In this document: in pieces, positions 45,191 through 56,089 of the stretch | How positions within the stretch are numbered: position 1 is the first letter of the stretch | How the letters are laid out: every line of letters begins with the position of its first letter | Assembly: GCA_038501625.1 (NCBI GenBank) | Contig: JAZAYU010000263.1 | Location: forward strand, 62,001 to 126,000 | Direction of reading: 5' to 3' | From: Corbicula japonica | Taxonomy: Eukaryota > Mollusca > Bivalvia > Venerida > Cyrenidae | Length of the DNA stretch: 64,000 nt | Made by a program: the position numbers and the translations under genes | The notes under the pieces: model-generated | What the model was told of the DNA's origin: nothing | What the model saw: the letters and a program-made list of their open reading frames with translations, nothing else | Database searches by the model: none

Positions 45191-45344
45191 TAAATAAGTT
45201 AAACAATAAACAAATAATAATGTTGAATAATTCTATAGAAGTTCAGTAACTCAATTAAACACATATCGGTGTGTTTGTATCTAGACAAAAATCCTATTGA
45301 AAAATAGACGGCCATTATATAAATGTTATGATAACCCCAACAAC

Positions 45345-45440
45345 AAGTGAGTGGTATGAAGACATTGTCATTAATCAGTGGGCTGCTTGCCACCAAAGTT
45401 GTGTTCTGCATTCAGGAGCATATTTTGCAAAGCTATGAGT
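45345..45440 (+). pseudogene. Mariner transposase, C-terminal remnant
   Basis: EWYEDIVINQWAACHQSCVL followed by HSGAYF resembles the extreme C-terminus of mariner transposases (consensus G-I-x-K-W...C-I-x..G-x-Y-F). The D,D(34)D core between the N- and C-terminal parts is deleted and replaced by about 150 bp of AT-rich sequence. Confidence 0.6.
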
Positions 45441-45706
45441 GTGATAAAAACATTATACAATGTAGTGACATTTACTATGCGAACGACGTCGATGACGTCG
45501 CGACATATTTGTTGCCCGGGGGCGATGATGCAAACATGACCTTCTTGTAAATGCTGTAACTTAAAAACTGTTTTGTGGATTTTTATAATATTTTCTGATT
45601 GTATTCAGAAATGATTGAACTTTGTGATTATGTATTGTATATAACCGTTAAATGTATCAAATAAAAATATGAGGACAGTCTCATTATATATTGAACATCC
45701 CTCGTA

Positions 45707-48325
45707 TTCAACAAATCATCAAGGTAACTCAAGATGTTGTTCAAGGCTGTAATAATGTCATCTAGATGTTCGGTAAAGAGATAACACAAAATCTTTTTCA
45801 TAATAGTATAAAAATTGATCAGCAACAAGAGATGAACAATTAGTATCCATTGGAATGCCCATTACTTGTTTATAAATAGAGGTATCAAATCTCATATAAA
45901 ACGCTGGCTTGTGCCACAGGTTGATGTCTAGGTGAACAATTTAAAAATTGCAAATGTTGTTATGCATATGTCAACATAGAAAATAGCTGTCCTTTTTGTA
46001 AAAGCCACATGCACCACGTCGATATTTCCGATCAGACTCAAGTGACATTATTTATCAATGGACACTAAATATAAAACAATAATCTCTAAACACATAACTG
46101 GACACCTTTATAAACAGTTGTTTGTTGCCTTATTTTTTTAACAAAATGCGAAATAAGAATATCAGAAATGGCCACATCCTCCCTACACAGCCAGATAAGT
46201 GGAAAAGAGACGATGATCAGTTTCAAAAGCATAAATCAAACAACTGGGTAACTGACGGTTTACCAACTAAGAACTTTAAAGAGAAATTTACATTAAGTAA
46301 AAGTTTGTGATTATTAAAAAATAAACTAACAAAAAAGTCATAAGAAAATAGCCAAAAAGTAGGCCATGCGGGGTATCTTTTATCCACTTATCAACGGTTA
46401 TACAAGGTGTCCTCCTATAATCCGAGGGGCATTACAGGGTATCAACAAAAATTAGTTTAAATTGCATTTTCTTAAAAGCCAAATGATTTTTTCGTAAAAA
46501 CGTTATAGCACAAGATAAGTACTTAGATGCGCTTTTACTGGATATAACATATTATTATAACAAAAACGTTATCAGAGAATAAATTGTTAAAAACATTCGT
46601 CGTTCTCGCTTCAATTTTGAAACTGCCAATTAGGACATTTATTTCTATCAATTACAGAGTCAAACGGGCACGCTGGTCTTAAAGAAAACAAAATATCGCT
46701 GAATCAACAACTTATTTCATCATATGATCCAAGTTTCCCTTTTTGTTCCAAACAATATGTATACAAATTGGAAACAACAATATACAAACATTTTTCCTTT
46801 TGTTTGTTCGCAATCTTGAGATCTGCAACAGGGCACTTAACATTTGGTACAGGGCAGGTGTTACATGACAGTGAAGATACTTACACTACTTCATATTTCG
46901 ACAGTTTATGTAATTATTCGTTTACGAATGTGAAATTAAAGAGATAAAATTTTCATGACATTATTACAATTACGATAACACTTTCGTTATAGTGCATAGT
47001 TTATAATTATGTCGCATCAACTCCAGCAAAGGAATACTAACGAGGCTAAAGGAGTAACATAATATTTAATTAATAATATTCCTAATCATATTATTGAATG
47101 AAAACAGTATAAGTTTTAAGATAAATTAAATTTAAAAACCCTAATTAAAATCAGCCAACCACGTTAAATGTAGCTCTTAATTCGTTATCATACATATACA
47201 CATAACAATAGTTATAAGGCGCTATAGAAGTAAGGCAACATTTTATTAATATTATTAGATCGTAAGTTTGGAAAACTTGAATTTATTATACTGTAATACG
47301 ATTTCACAAATGATGACACACTTTGCCTGTTCATTCTATCCACAAACTCCGCTAAGGTCGGGGGATAGACTCAGATAAATATTCTTTGTATTTATATCTC
47401 AAAATATTAACAGACAAAATTAGACTAGAATTACAAGTTTCATATATTTGTGTAAGTCGATGTTTAAAATTTTAAATATATTAATTTGATTTTATGTACC
47501 AAAGGGCTATTTTTAAAGTCTTCTTACTAAAGATTGGATTGAATTTTAGACATTTCATTACCGTTACTGTTATTATTTTATTATAATATGAAATTTTAAG
47601 CTCAAATAAAAGTTCAAGAAAAATGGTTATTCGTTTCTTTGTAAGTCGACGACGGGACCCAGTTATTTTTACATGCGTATAAAAATAACGACGAATAAAG
47701 TAGTCAAAAAAGTAACCAACACGTAATTTTGCTACTTGATCACCTCATAAGGTAAAACTTCGAAACCTCGAGAAACATGGAAACCTCTTACATTTTCAAA
47801 ATCACCCTGAGTATTCATGTTTTCGAAGTTAAACAAAATTGTGATTATTAAAATCATTGACGTTAAAACTACAAATCTGAAAGTCAAGAAGTGTAAAATA
47901 TAGATCCAAGGAGATTTGTGCCCGCGCGGCCAGATTATTTTTTGCTCAGACTGAACTGTCGTGTTTCTTCAGATCAGACTATAAATTATACAACAAAGCC
48001 CTAAATGACAAAAACTCAGAATCCATCAATAAATTCTAAGTAAGATCAAATTAAGAAATCCATCACTCGAATGTCCCATTAAGCTTTACTAAATGTGTTA
48101 GTGGATAGAATATTGCCGAAATAAGAGAAATAGTATTATAAAAAAGATTAATGTACAATAGCAAATTGACATAATATACATGTATAACCAGGTTATCTGT
48201 TTATCTTTTTCTCGATAAACACCACCTTGAATGTAAAGATTCGAATTAATTTTAACATGTAGATAAAAAGACATAATTGAATAACATAATTAGTTTACTA
48301 CAAGTCTTAAATCTGCATTTTTCAG
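45707..48325. other. Long intronic stretch before the EGF cluster
   Basis: No exon recognised in 2.6 kb. 46140-46215 holds an R1 fragment (aagaatatcagaaatggcca, ctacacagcc). Otherwise AT-rich. Confidence 0.45.
46140..46215 (+). repeat. R1 repeat, 5' fragment
   Basis: gaatatcagaaatggccaca and acacagcc..taagtggaaaagaga match the R1 left end at 16378 and 62727. Confidence 0.6.
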
Positions 48326-48448
48326 AGAATGATATAAACGAATGTTCGACGACTCATCCTTGCCAAAATGGTGGAACTTGCATTAATACCGCAGGAAGTT
48401 ACCAATGTAATTGTTCGCATGGGTGGACGGGGCATGACTGTCAGACAG
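48326..48448 (+). CDS. EGF exon 6 (calcium-binding, type C)
   Basis: A 123-bp exon, acceptor tttttcag, donor gttggt, phase 1-1, two codons longer at its start than its relatives. [30 protein letters not shown] and [11 protein letters not shown] give six cysteines and both calcium-binding signatures. Its last 28 bases plus the following intron form the start of the 1.76-kb tandem duplication, so a 5'-truncated copy of this exon sits at 50186-50213. Confidence 0.88.
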
Positions 48449-49183
48449 GTTGGTATTCAATAACAACATTTAACAGTAGGTAAAACAGCAACAAAAACAT
48501 TCTCTCTTGACACAACTGTTGAAATGAGCAGACTCACAGCATACATTGAGTATTTTTATAAAGAGCTTTATGCGAAACGTTCAAGTATTAATCCACATTT
48601 TACAGCGAATGAGCTCCAAGTCAAATGTCTTGATAATTTAACGCACGACATTCTAAAAATACAGTTATATGTGGGGTTTCGCAATAAATGTACACAATCT
48701 GAAAAAAACAACACAACAAAAACAACTGAATGTTACCGAGACCAGCACACATCAAGTTAAATCAGCAAATACACGATGACATGAATAAAAGGAACACATT
48801 GAGCTACTAGGTCCTCCTAGATCATTGAGTACCTGCCATTTCGCTTTGCAATGCTTTTAGCTTCTTATCTTTTATATGTTTGTGTGTTTTTGCACAAAAT
48901 GTTTAGAGATTTTAAAAATGATTGATGCATCTGAATATAATTTAAAACATTTCAAAATCGATATTTGTTCTGCAATATAACTTCATTTGATTTAATTTTT
49001 GAACAACCCCCGTATCTATTTAACCGAAAGGGGAAATATTTAATATTTTTAATGTTCAATAATTATGTTATATTTGTTTTGTTTAAAGCATAAAAGCAAA
49101 AACAGGACTGAACTAATAAACCAAGAAATTGAATGAACACGACACATAAAAATCCATGATTCGAGGCAGATTGATCTCGCTAT

Positions 49184-49615
49184 CAGGATGGCTATACCAA
49201 GTGTCTGTTTGGATGTCGTGCACACAAAAAATCACCCGCTTCAGGGAGTTTTTTTTGCTTATTTCTCAGTAATTTCTGGACTAATTTCGATCAGATAAAG
49301 AGCACCGTACTTCTGTTCAAAAGCATTTTCATCGACATTTAACCTCCATTATCAATCGAAATCCGCTTTCTCAAATATTCAAAGACAAATTCACATTTTC
49401 AAACTCAATTTGTCTTTGAACGATTGAGAAAACGGCAGCCGTTTGATAACGGAGGTAAATTGTCGATGAAAATACTTTTTAACAGAAGTACGGTGCTCTT
49501 TATATGATCGAAATCGATCCAGAAATTACTAAGAAATAAGCTAAACCCTACATGAAGCAGCGAGTGATTTTGTGTGTGCACGACATCCAAACAGTTACGT
49601 GGTATAGCCGCACTG
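49184..49615. mobile_element. Foldback transposon F2, copy in unit A
   Basis: 432 bp with long imperfect inverted repeats of about 200 bases (ctgtttggatgtcgtgcaca on the left, tgtgcacgacatccaaacag on the right) and flanking GCTAT duplications (49179-49183 and 49616-49620). Here the tips are mutated (caggatggc / gccgcactg). The paralogous introns at 57.80 and 52.09 kb lack it and keep one target copy. No transposase. Confidence 0.88.
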
Positions 49616-49866
49616 GCTATGCACCTGTTAAATTATTCGGACGAAAATACGTTATTGCCAAATTGAGAACAATAGTAACATAATTTTAACAATGTTAACG
49701 ATAAAAACAATTATAGATATTAGATGCAACCTTATCATGTTCTTATCATACAATTAACAATCATAAATGGATAATAATTATGTTTTTTAACCTTTAAAGT
49801 TGAATAAAATCAAACACAGGAGTAAATTATTCGGTTTGTGCTTAGTTGTAAATATATATTTTTCAG

Positions 49867-49983
49867 ACAGAAATGAATGCTTGGCGACTAATCCTTGCCA
49901 AAATGGCGGAACTTGCAACAATATTAAAGGCAGTTACAACTGTCTGTGTTCCAGCGGATGGACTGGGCATGACTGTCGGACAG
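49867..49983 (+). pseudogene. EGF exon 7, splice donor destroyed
   Basis: A 117-bp EGF exon ([39 protein letters not shown]), phase 1-1, open and with six cysteines. The base after the exon is mutated: all sister copies read CAG/gttggt, this one CAG/attggt, so the GT donor is AT. A U12-type AT-AC intron would need atatcc and does not fit. The exon should be skipped, or read through into intron and a stop about 15 codons on. Its twin in unit B (51631-51747) has a normal donor. Confidence 0.8.
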
Positions 49984-50185
49984 ATTGGTATATGAAACTT
50001 AACCTTGCTATCAAGACTGATATAAGCTAATGACGAAGCGGATATGTTGTGCATTTTCGTAAGATCATACAAAATCATGAAAGATATAAGATGCATTCTG
50101 ATCATGACATTATCTTTCGTTTCGGCAAGTTACAACCTTCGAATTGATAAGTAAGTCAACCTTTAAAATGAAATAAATCAAACGT

Positions 50186-50213
50186 GGGTGGACGGGGCAT
50201 GACTGTCAGACAG
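50186..50213 (+). pseudogene. EGF exon 8, 5'-truncated remnant at duplication joint
   Basis: gggtggacggggcatgactg followed by tcagacag and gttggtattc repeats the last 28 bases and donor of exon 6. The first 95 bases and the acceptor are absent, because the tandem duplication begins inside the exon. A donor without an acceptor cannot make an exon. Confidence 0.9.
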
Positions 50214-50954
50214 GTTGGTATTCAATAACAACATTTAACAGTAGGTAAAACAGCAACGAAAACATTCTCTCTTGACACAGCTGTTGAAATGAGCAGACTC
50301 ACAGCATACATTGAGTATTTTTATAAAGAGCTTTATACGAAACGTTCAAGTATTAATCCACATTTTACAGCGAATGAGCTCCATGTCAAATGTCTTGATA
50401 ATTTAACGCAAGACATTCTAAAAATACAGTTATATGTGGGGTTTCCCAATAAATGTACACAATCTGAAAAAAAAATAACAACAACACAACAAAAACAACT
50501 GAATGTTACCGAGACATACACACATCAAGTTAAATCAGCAAATACACGATGACATGAATAAAAGAAACAAATTGAGCTACTAGGTCCTCCTAGATCATTG
50601 AGTACCTGCCATTTCGCTTTGCAATGCTTTTAGCTTCTTATCTTTTATATGTTTGTGTGTTTTTGCACAAAATGTTTAGAGATTTTAAAAATGATTGATG
50701 CATCTAAATATAATTTAAAACGTTTCAAAATCGATATTTGTTCTGCAATATAACTTCATTTGATTTAATTTTCGAACAACCCCCTATCAATTAACCGAAA
50801 GGGGAAATATTTTATATTTTTAATGTTCAATAATTATGTTATATTTGTTTTGTTTAAAGCATAAAAGCAAAAACAGGACTGAACTAATCAACTAAGAAAT
50901 TGAATGAACACGACACATAAAAATCCATGATTCGAGGCAGATTGATCTCGCTAT

Positions 50955-51386
50955 CAGGGTGGCTATACCAAGTGTCTGTTTGGATGTCGTGCACACAAAA
51001 AATCACCCGCTTCAGGGAGGTTTTTTTGCTTATTTCTCAGTAATTTCTGGACTAATTTCGATCAGATAAAGAGCACCGTACTTCTGTTCAAAAGCATTTT
51101 CATCGACATTTAACATCCATTATCAATCGAAATCCGCTTTCTAAAACATTCAAAGACTAATTCACATTTTCAAACTCAATTTGTCTTTGAACGATTGAGA
51201 AAACGGCAGCCGTTTGATAACGGAGGTAAATTGTCGATGAAAATGCTTTTTAACAGAAGTACGGTGCTCTTTATATGATCGAAATCGATCCAGAAATTAC
51301 TAAGAAATAAGCTAAACCCTACATGAAGCAGCGAGTGATTTTGTGTGTGCACGACATCCAAACAGTTACGTGTTTTAGCCACCCTG
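50955..51386. mobile_element. Foldback transposon F2, copy in unit B
   Basis: Same insertion as at 49184, same length (432 bp), with intact tips cagggtggcta / tagccaccctg and GCTAT duplications at 50950-50954 and 51387-51391. It was therefore in the intron before the tandem duplication. Confidence 0.88.
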
Positions 51387-51630
51387 GCTATGCAGCTGTT
51401 AAATTATTCGTACGAAAACACGTTATTACCAAATTGAGAACAATAGTAACATAATTTTAACAATGTTAACGATAAAAACAATTATAGATATTAGATGCAA
51501 CCATATCATGTTCTTATCAAACAATTAACAATCATAAATTGATATGTTTTTTAACCTTTAAAATTGAATAAAATCAAACACAGGAGTAAATTATTCGGTT
51601 TGTGCTTAGTTGTAAATATATATTTTTCAG

Positions 51631-51747
51631 ACAGAAATGAATGCTTGGCGACTCATCCTTGCCAAAATGGCGGAACTTGCAACAATATTAAAGGCAGTTA
51701 CAACTGTCTGTGTTCCAGCGGATGGACTGGGCATGACTGTCAGACAG
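51631..51747 (+). CDS. EGF exon 9 (calcium-binding, type C)
   Basis: 117 bp, acceptor atttttcag, donor gttggt, phase 1-1. [29 protein letters not shown] and [10 protein letters not shown] give six cysteines and a calcium-binding site (the third start residue is Asn). It is the functional-looking twin of exon 7, from which it differs at a handful of bases. Confidence 0.85.
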
Positions 51748-52000
51748 GTTGGTATATGAAACTTAACCTTGCTATCCAGACTGATATAAGCTAATGACGA
51801 AGCGGATATGTTGTGCATTTTCGTAAGATCATACAAAATCATGAAAGATATAAGATGCATTCTGATCATGACATTATCTTTCATTTCGGCAAGTTAAAAC
51901 CTTCGAATTGATAAGTTAGTCAACCTTTAAAATGAAATAAAAACAATCAAACAGAAGAAAAGTATTCGTTTTGGACTTTGTTGTTAATTTCTATTTTCAG

Positions 52001-52066
52001 ACATAAATGGATGTTCGGCGAGTAATCCTTGCCAAAATGGCGGAACTTGCAAAAATATAAACTAGT
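52001..52066 (+). pseudogene. EGF exon 10, truncated pseudo-exon
   Basis: The acceptor ctattttcag is intact and 61 bases of EGF code follow ([19 protein letters not shown]). Then the frame meets TAG TAG and the sequence joins text matching the intron flank downstream of exon 12's region (aagaacaataatagtaaaat; compare 49664 and 57840). The second half of the exon and its donor are deleted. The Glu of the DINEC start is also Gly. If spliced in, it would truncate the protein, so an acceptor still looking functional is notable. Confidence 0.85.
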
Positions 52067-52326
52067 AGTCCATGATTTGGGTCAGATTCTCTTCACCTCT
52101 GTAGCTGTCAAACTAAGAACAATAATAGTAAAATTATTAAAACAATGTTTACGATTAGTCATATATATTAGATGCAACCAGATCATGTCATCGTTTCGGC
52201 AAGTTAAAGCCTTGAAATAATAAGAGTTGGTATTGCTTTCACCTTTTACGTTAAATAAAATGATGACAATAAATCATACAGAAGAAAATAATCGGTCTGC
52301 TTTCGTTTGTAAATTCCCATTTTCAG

Positions 52327-52443
52327 ACATAGACGAATGTTCGGCGAGTAATCCTTGCCAAAATGGCGGAACTTGCAACAATATTAAAGGCAGTTACAAC
52401 TGTCTGTGTTCCAGCGGATGGACTGGGCATGACTGTCGGACAG
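52327..52443 (+). CDS. EGF exon 11 (calcium-binding, type C)
   Basis: 117 bp, acceptor cattttcag, donor gttggt, phase 1-1. [29 protein letters not shown] and [10 protein letters not shown]. From NGGTC to the end it is the same as exon 7, and its downstream intron (tatgaaacttaaccttgcta, tgacgaagcggatatgttg) matches units A and B and, more distantly, the one after exon 12. So exon and intron moved together. Confidence 0.88.
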
Positions 52444-53146
52444 GTTGGTATATGAAACTTAACCTTGCTATCAAGGCTGATACGAGCTGTTGACGAAGCG
52501 GATATGTTGAGCATTTTCGTGACGGGTCATATACATACACGCAATCACTTACCTCAATTTACTGGTTCAATTCTTATTTCAAATAACATTGTGACCAAGC
52601 GGTCACTTTTGTTTGATCTGCATATTTGTCGCAATGTTCTCGCAGCCCTTCTATGTTTTATAAATGATGTAGAAAACCACAAAAGTTAAAAGTTATAAAT
52701 AATGTGGAAAACTACAATATTCTGCAGAAAAGAAATCCAGAAATTCCTGGAATTTTAAGAGTATGTGAAATAAAGATAATTAAAGTTTTTATCGATTTCA
52801 TATACTTTCCTGAACTTCAGCGTAATAGCGAAAATATAAAAAAGCAAGCTTTAAGTGTACTCATTTATATATGATATCAGTGAGATGATATCGATTTTAA
52901 ATTTGAACATTTGCCCTTTTTGTTGTTATTAGTTATTCACATTGTTTCCTTCCTCTAGAATTAATGACAATAATGATGAATTCAAGGACACAATAGTTGC
53001 ATACCAGATATGAAATCATAAAATTTAATGCGATAGTATAAAGTTCTAAACTTCAGTATCATATGTCCTGTTAATAAAGTATTATTTTCATTTTCATGGT
53101 TATGTCTCACATTCAACTTTTCTTTTACAGAATTTATATTTCAAAG
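52444..53146. other. Intron after exon 11
   Basis: The first 200 bases are paralogous to the intron after exon 12 (aagcggtcacttttgtttga; compare 58309). The rest is unremarkable AT-rich sequence. Confidence 0.5.
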
Positions 53147-53395
53147 CTTGTTTTTATGCCCCACGAAGTGGGATGCATACAGAGTGGTACTCGTCCGCCC
53201 GTCCGTACGTACATCAACTCCTCCTAAACTATCAGATGGATTTCTTTCAAACTTGCAAAGATGATCAACCAGGATGTGTAGATGATCGTTAAGGATTTGT
53301 CTTCGGCTATTTTTACGATAGTTATGGCTAATTGTTAATACAAATGTTGTTGAGGCAGTGGGGGCATTAGTGCCCGAGGACACATTCTAGTTTGT
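53147..53395 (-). repeat. Dispersed bivalve-type repeat (tgccccacgaagtggg)
   Basis: About 250 bp starting tatgccccacgaagtgggat, with gtccgcccgtccgtac, ctttcaaacttgcaaagatg, aaccaggatgtgtagatgat and ending gggggcattagtgccc. I recall this layout from many bivalve sequences. The minus strand stays open for about 80 codons (LCKFERNPSDSLGGVDVRTD), but the peptide is a by-product of the repeat as far as I know. Confidence 0.6.
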
Positions 53396-56015
53396 CTAAA
53401 GATTGTTATATTATTAAAGATCTAGATTAGAATGTTTTTTATCAAAACACACATTGCATAAGAAGTATTTTCGAAAGAAGTATCGGTACTGTGAATTAAA
53501 CTATTGAACGAAATTCAAGTTTCAATTTTACCGTGATTTCTTATTTATACGGCAAAAGCCCGGGCGCGAAGCGCCCGGGCGTTGCCGCTTATAGGTAACA
53601 CGTAATTTATTTAAAAACAATGTAATTTATTGAAAAAACTAATTGTGATAAGTTGGAGGGATATTTACCCGTGTCCTTTTCTAGCGGCCATTAACTTCCG
53701 GAATTTTTTTTTCTAAAGATATTTAAACGGTCTCTACCATGCAAATTTTAACCATTTTCGATTTTCGTCATAAATAAGCAAGCCGCTACTGAAATTGAAT
53801 TATCCCACAAAAAATTTGTTTTTCTCGGTTCAATATATTTCGTTCTCAAAAAGAACGCCCGGATGATTATTTTGCTACACAGTCAAACAACGTTGTTTGC
53901 TAATAACCTGATTCCCGTTAAGGTCCGTTTAACGGTGTACGTCTGCTGAACAATAGACTCTAGCGATGCCGCACACTAGACTCTAGCTATACCGAAGTAG
54001 TGGCATACCAATTTTTTGTGGGTAAAATATCTACTGCAGTGTACAATTAATTTAAAATATTTTTTTCATGAAAATAACACATTTTCTGTACATTGACGAT
54101 CATTTCAAATCTGTTGCATAGGAGTTTCAGCCATGATCATTCTAAGACTAAGGCATAAGAGCATTTGTAATTCTTAGGTCTATAGTCGTCATATTAATGT
54201 AAATGTGAGGATAAATATGCAGGTAGATTCCATCACTTAAATTGTTTTTTTTATTTTATTTTTATTATAATTTTTAATTAATAACAAATTTCAATACATG
54301 CAAATATGTAAACTTAACATTCTTTATGATTAACAGAATTTTAAGAATGCATTGCACCATTTTGAATGAGCATAGTTACACGTTAAATCCAAGTGTTATT
54401 GAAAGAAGTGTTTCATGCATAAGACCAAAACACCTTTAATGCTATAAATGAACAAAGTGTACAACAAATTGACACTTCAATATTAACAGAACATAGTTAC
54501 TCAGCAAGTAATAAAACAACCAGAAAAAAACAACCAGGCCACTGCAACAATAAGTGTATTAATGGAGTTCAGTATTCAAATATTGATGTTCCAGAGAATG
54601 GCAATTTTTTTTTTTCATTGTCTCAGCATGGCTCTGCATGGAGTTGTTTCTAAAACTTTTCACTACATTTATGATCTGCAAGCATATAATTGAGGACTGG
54701 GTTCTGTGGAAAGATATTGCTACTGTCACTCATGGCCTAACCAATGGTTCAATCACTCCGTATTAGAATTCAATGATTCTAAGAAATGGCTGGGCAACAA
54801 TGTGTAAGATTAAAGCTGCACATGATGTTTTGCAAATTAACATTGATACGGTGTTAAAGAGAATATCAATTATCAATGTTACTATGCAGAGCCAGACACG
54901 TTATACATATCAATCATACACACCATTAACAAAATCAAAAATACTATATGTTTACTCGAGGACTGTGGAACAACCATTTTACAGTGCTGACTGAAAGAGT
55001 TCAAAGAAATCAGAATATATATGTAGATCATGATGGACACATGATCAATAAAAGAAATAAAATGTAACATTTGGGAGACTCCTCAATATCAGAGTCCAGC
55101 TTTAAACATGTATTGTTTTGATCCGCTCCTCTGGACTTGGGTTTGTTCAGTTGTTATTGGTCTCTGAAAAAAATTCCTGGCTTGCGTATTTTTCTGCCAC
55201 AATGATTCTGCATATGATTCTGACTGTGTGCTTGTAATTCATTACCTTAAAATCGATTAAGGTGCTTTCCTGACAACTGCATGTTTGCGATTTATTTCTT
55301 TCTTTCTTAAAAAAAAACAATATAAAGACTGGTGGAAAGACATTCTTATTACTGGTTGGTTCCAGTACTGCTGACTGCACCTAGTATTATGTTTTGTAAT
55401 TGTGAACAATTGGTTTGTTCAGTGCTACTTGTATCAAATCTTAATCTATACTAAGTCCAGTCAAGATCAAAGATAGGTTGAAAAGACGAATTCTTCAATC
55501 AGAACTCAAGGAAAGTGAACTATATCAACGAAGTTGTATTATTTGGAAAATGCTTCTGCCGTACCTAGGCATAGCCTAATTCAAAGTATACTATGAATTT
55601 TGAAATCGCGATTGTGGTAATAAACGTTTTTTCTCCGCTTTGTTTGTAAAAGTCATATTTTAGTGTTTTTTTTTTAAACAAAAACAAAGATTCAACAGCG
55701 TATGGCAGGACTTTAAGGTTTTAGAACTGTAATATTTCCACCAAACATCGACTTATGCCGTTCCTTATTCATGTTTTCCGAACGCCGATTCGTACGTTTC
55801 CGGTTGATAATATTTTTCGTAACTGGAGAGTACTCTGTAGGTGTTTCCCGCGATTATGACGTCATTAATAACTGAATCAAATAATAAAAAATGCGGATAT
55901 GAAATTGATGTAATGTAAATAAATATTTTCATAACAAATACTCAAAATAAGACTGTCGACGAACAACACTCAGCAATGAATACAGAATATATGAAATTGA
56001 CGTTCCTCTGATTAA
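53396..56015. other. Intronic stretch with GC-rich hairpin
   Basis: Holds the hairpin at 53550-53587. No exon recognised; the open frames are short. Confidence 0.5.
53550..53587. repeat. GC-rich perfect hairpin
   Basis: gcccgggcgc (53558-53567), loop gaa, gcgcccgggc (53571-53580), with an outer stem cggcaa/ttgccg (53550-53555 and 53582-53587). It is very stable and unlike the AT-rich surroundings. Confidence 0.9.
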
Positions 56016-56084
56016 TCCTCTGGCGCAATGGTTATGATCAGGATTCTCTATTTTGACGGACCCGGTTCAATCCTCGGGAGAGGA
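56016..56084 (+). tRNA. tRNA-like sequence (degenerate)
   Basis: A-box match TGGCGCAATGG (56021-56031) and B-box match GGTTCAATCC (about 56064-56073). The ends tcctct/agagga pair over six bases, and a T-rich stretch follows. The D arm pairs poorly and position 8 is misplaced relative to the ends, so it is a tRNA pseudogene or SINE head more probably than a working tRNA. Confidence 0.4.
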
Positions 56085-56089
56085 ACTCT

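Larger units (their letters stand above)
44471..45704 (+). mobile_element. Mariner-family transposon, decayed
   Basis: 1234 bp flanked by TA duplications (44469-44470 and 45705-45706). The terminal inverted repeats start cgagggatgttcaatat and continue gatgagactgtcctcatat with few mismatches for about 40 bases. Both the N-terminal and C-terminal ends of a mariner transposase are recognisable inside. The catalytic middle is missing. Confidence 0.88.
48421..50182 (+). repeat. 1.76-kb segmental tandem duplication, unit A
   Basis: From gggtggacggggcatgactg inside EGF exon 6 to cctttaaaatgaaataaatc. Unit B (50186-51945) repeats it with few differences, including exon, intron, a 432-bp foldback insertion and the R1-like end at 48844. 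Offsets stay at 1762-1765 bases along the unit. Confidence 0.93.
50186..51945 (+). repeat. 1.76-kb segmental tandem duplication, unit B
   Basis: Near-identical to 48421-50182. Differences include the exon donor (gt here, at there), THP/TNP in the EGF exon and scattered substitutions. At the far end the copies part at aaatgaaataaa, followed by aacaatcaaacag here and tcaaac plus the joint in unit A. Confidence 0.93.

Noticed and set aside
49984..49990. AT-AC (U12) intron at exon 7
   Set aside because: The U12 donor consensus atatcctt is absent (attggta here), and sister copies use GT, so a simple point mutation is the better explanation.
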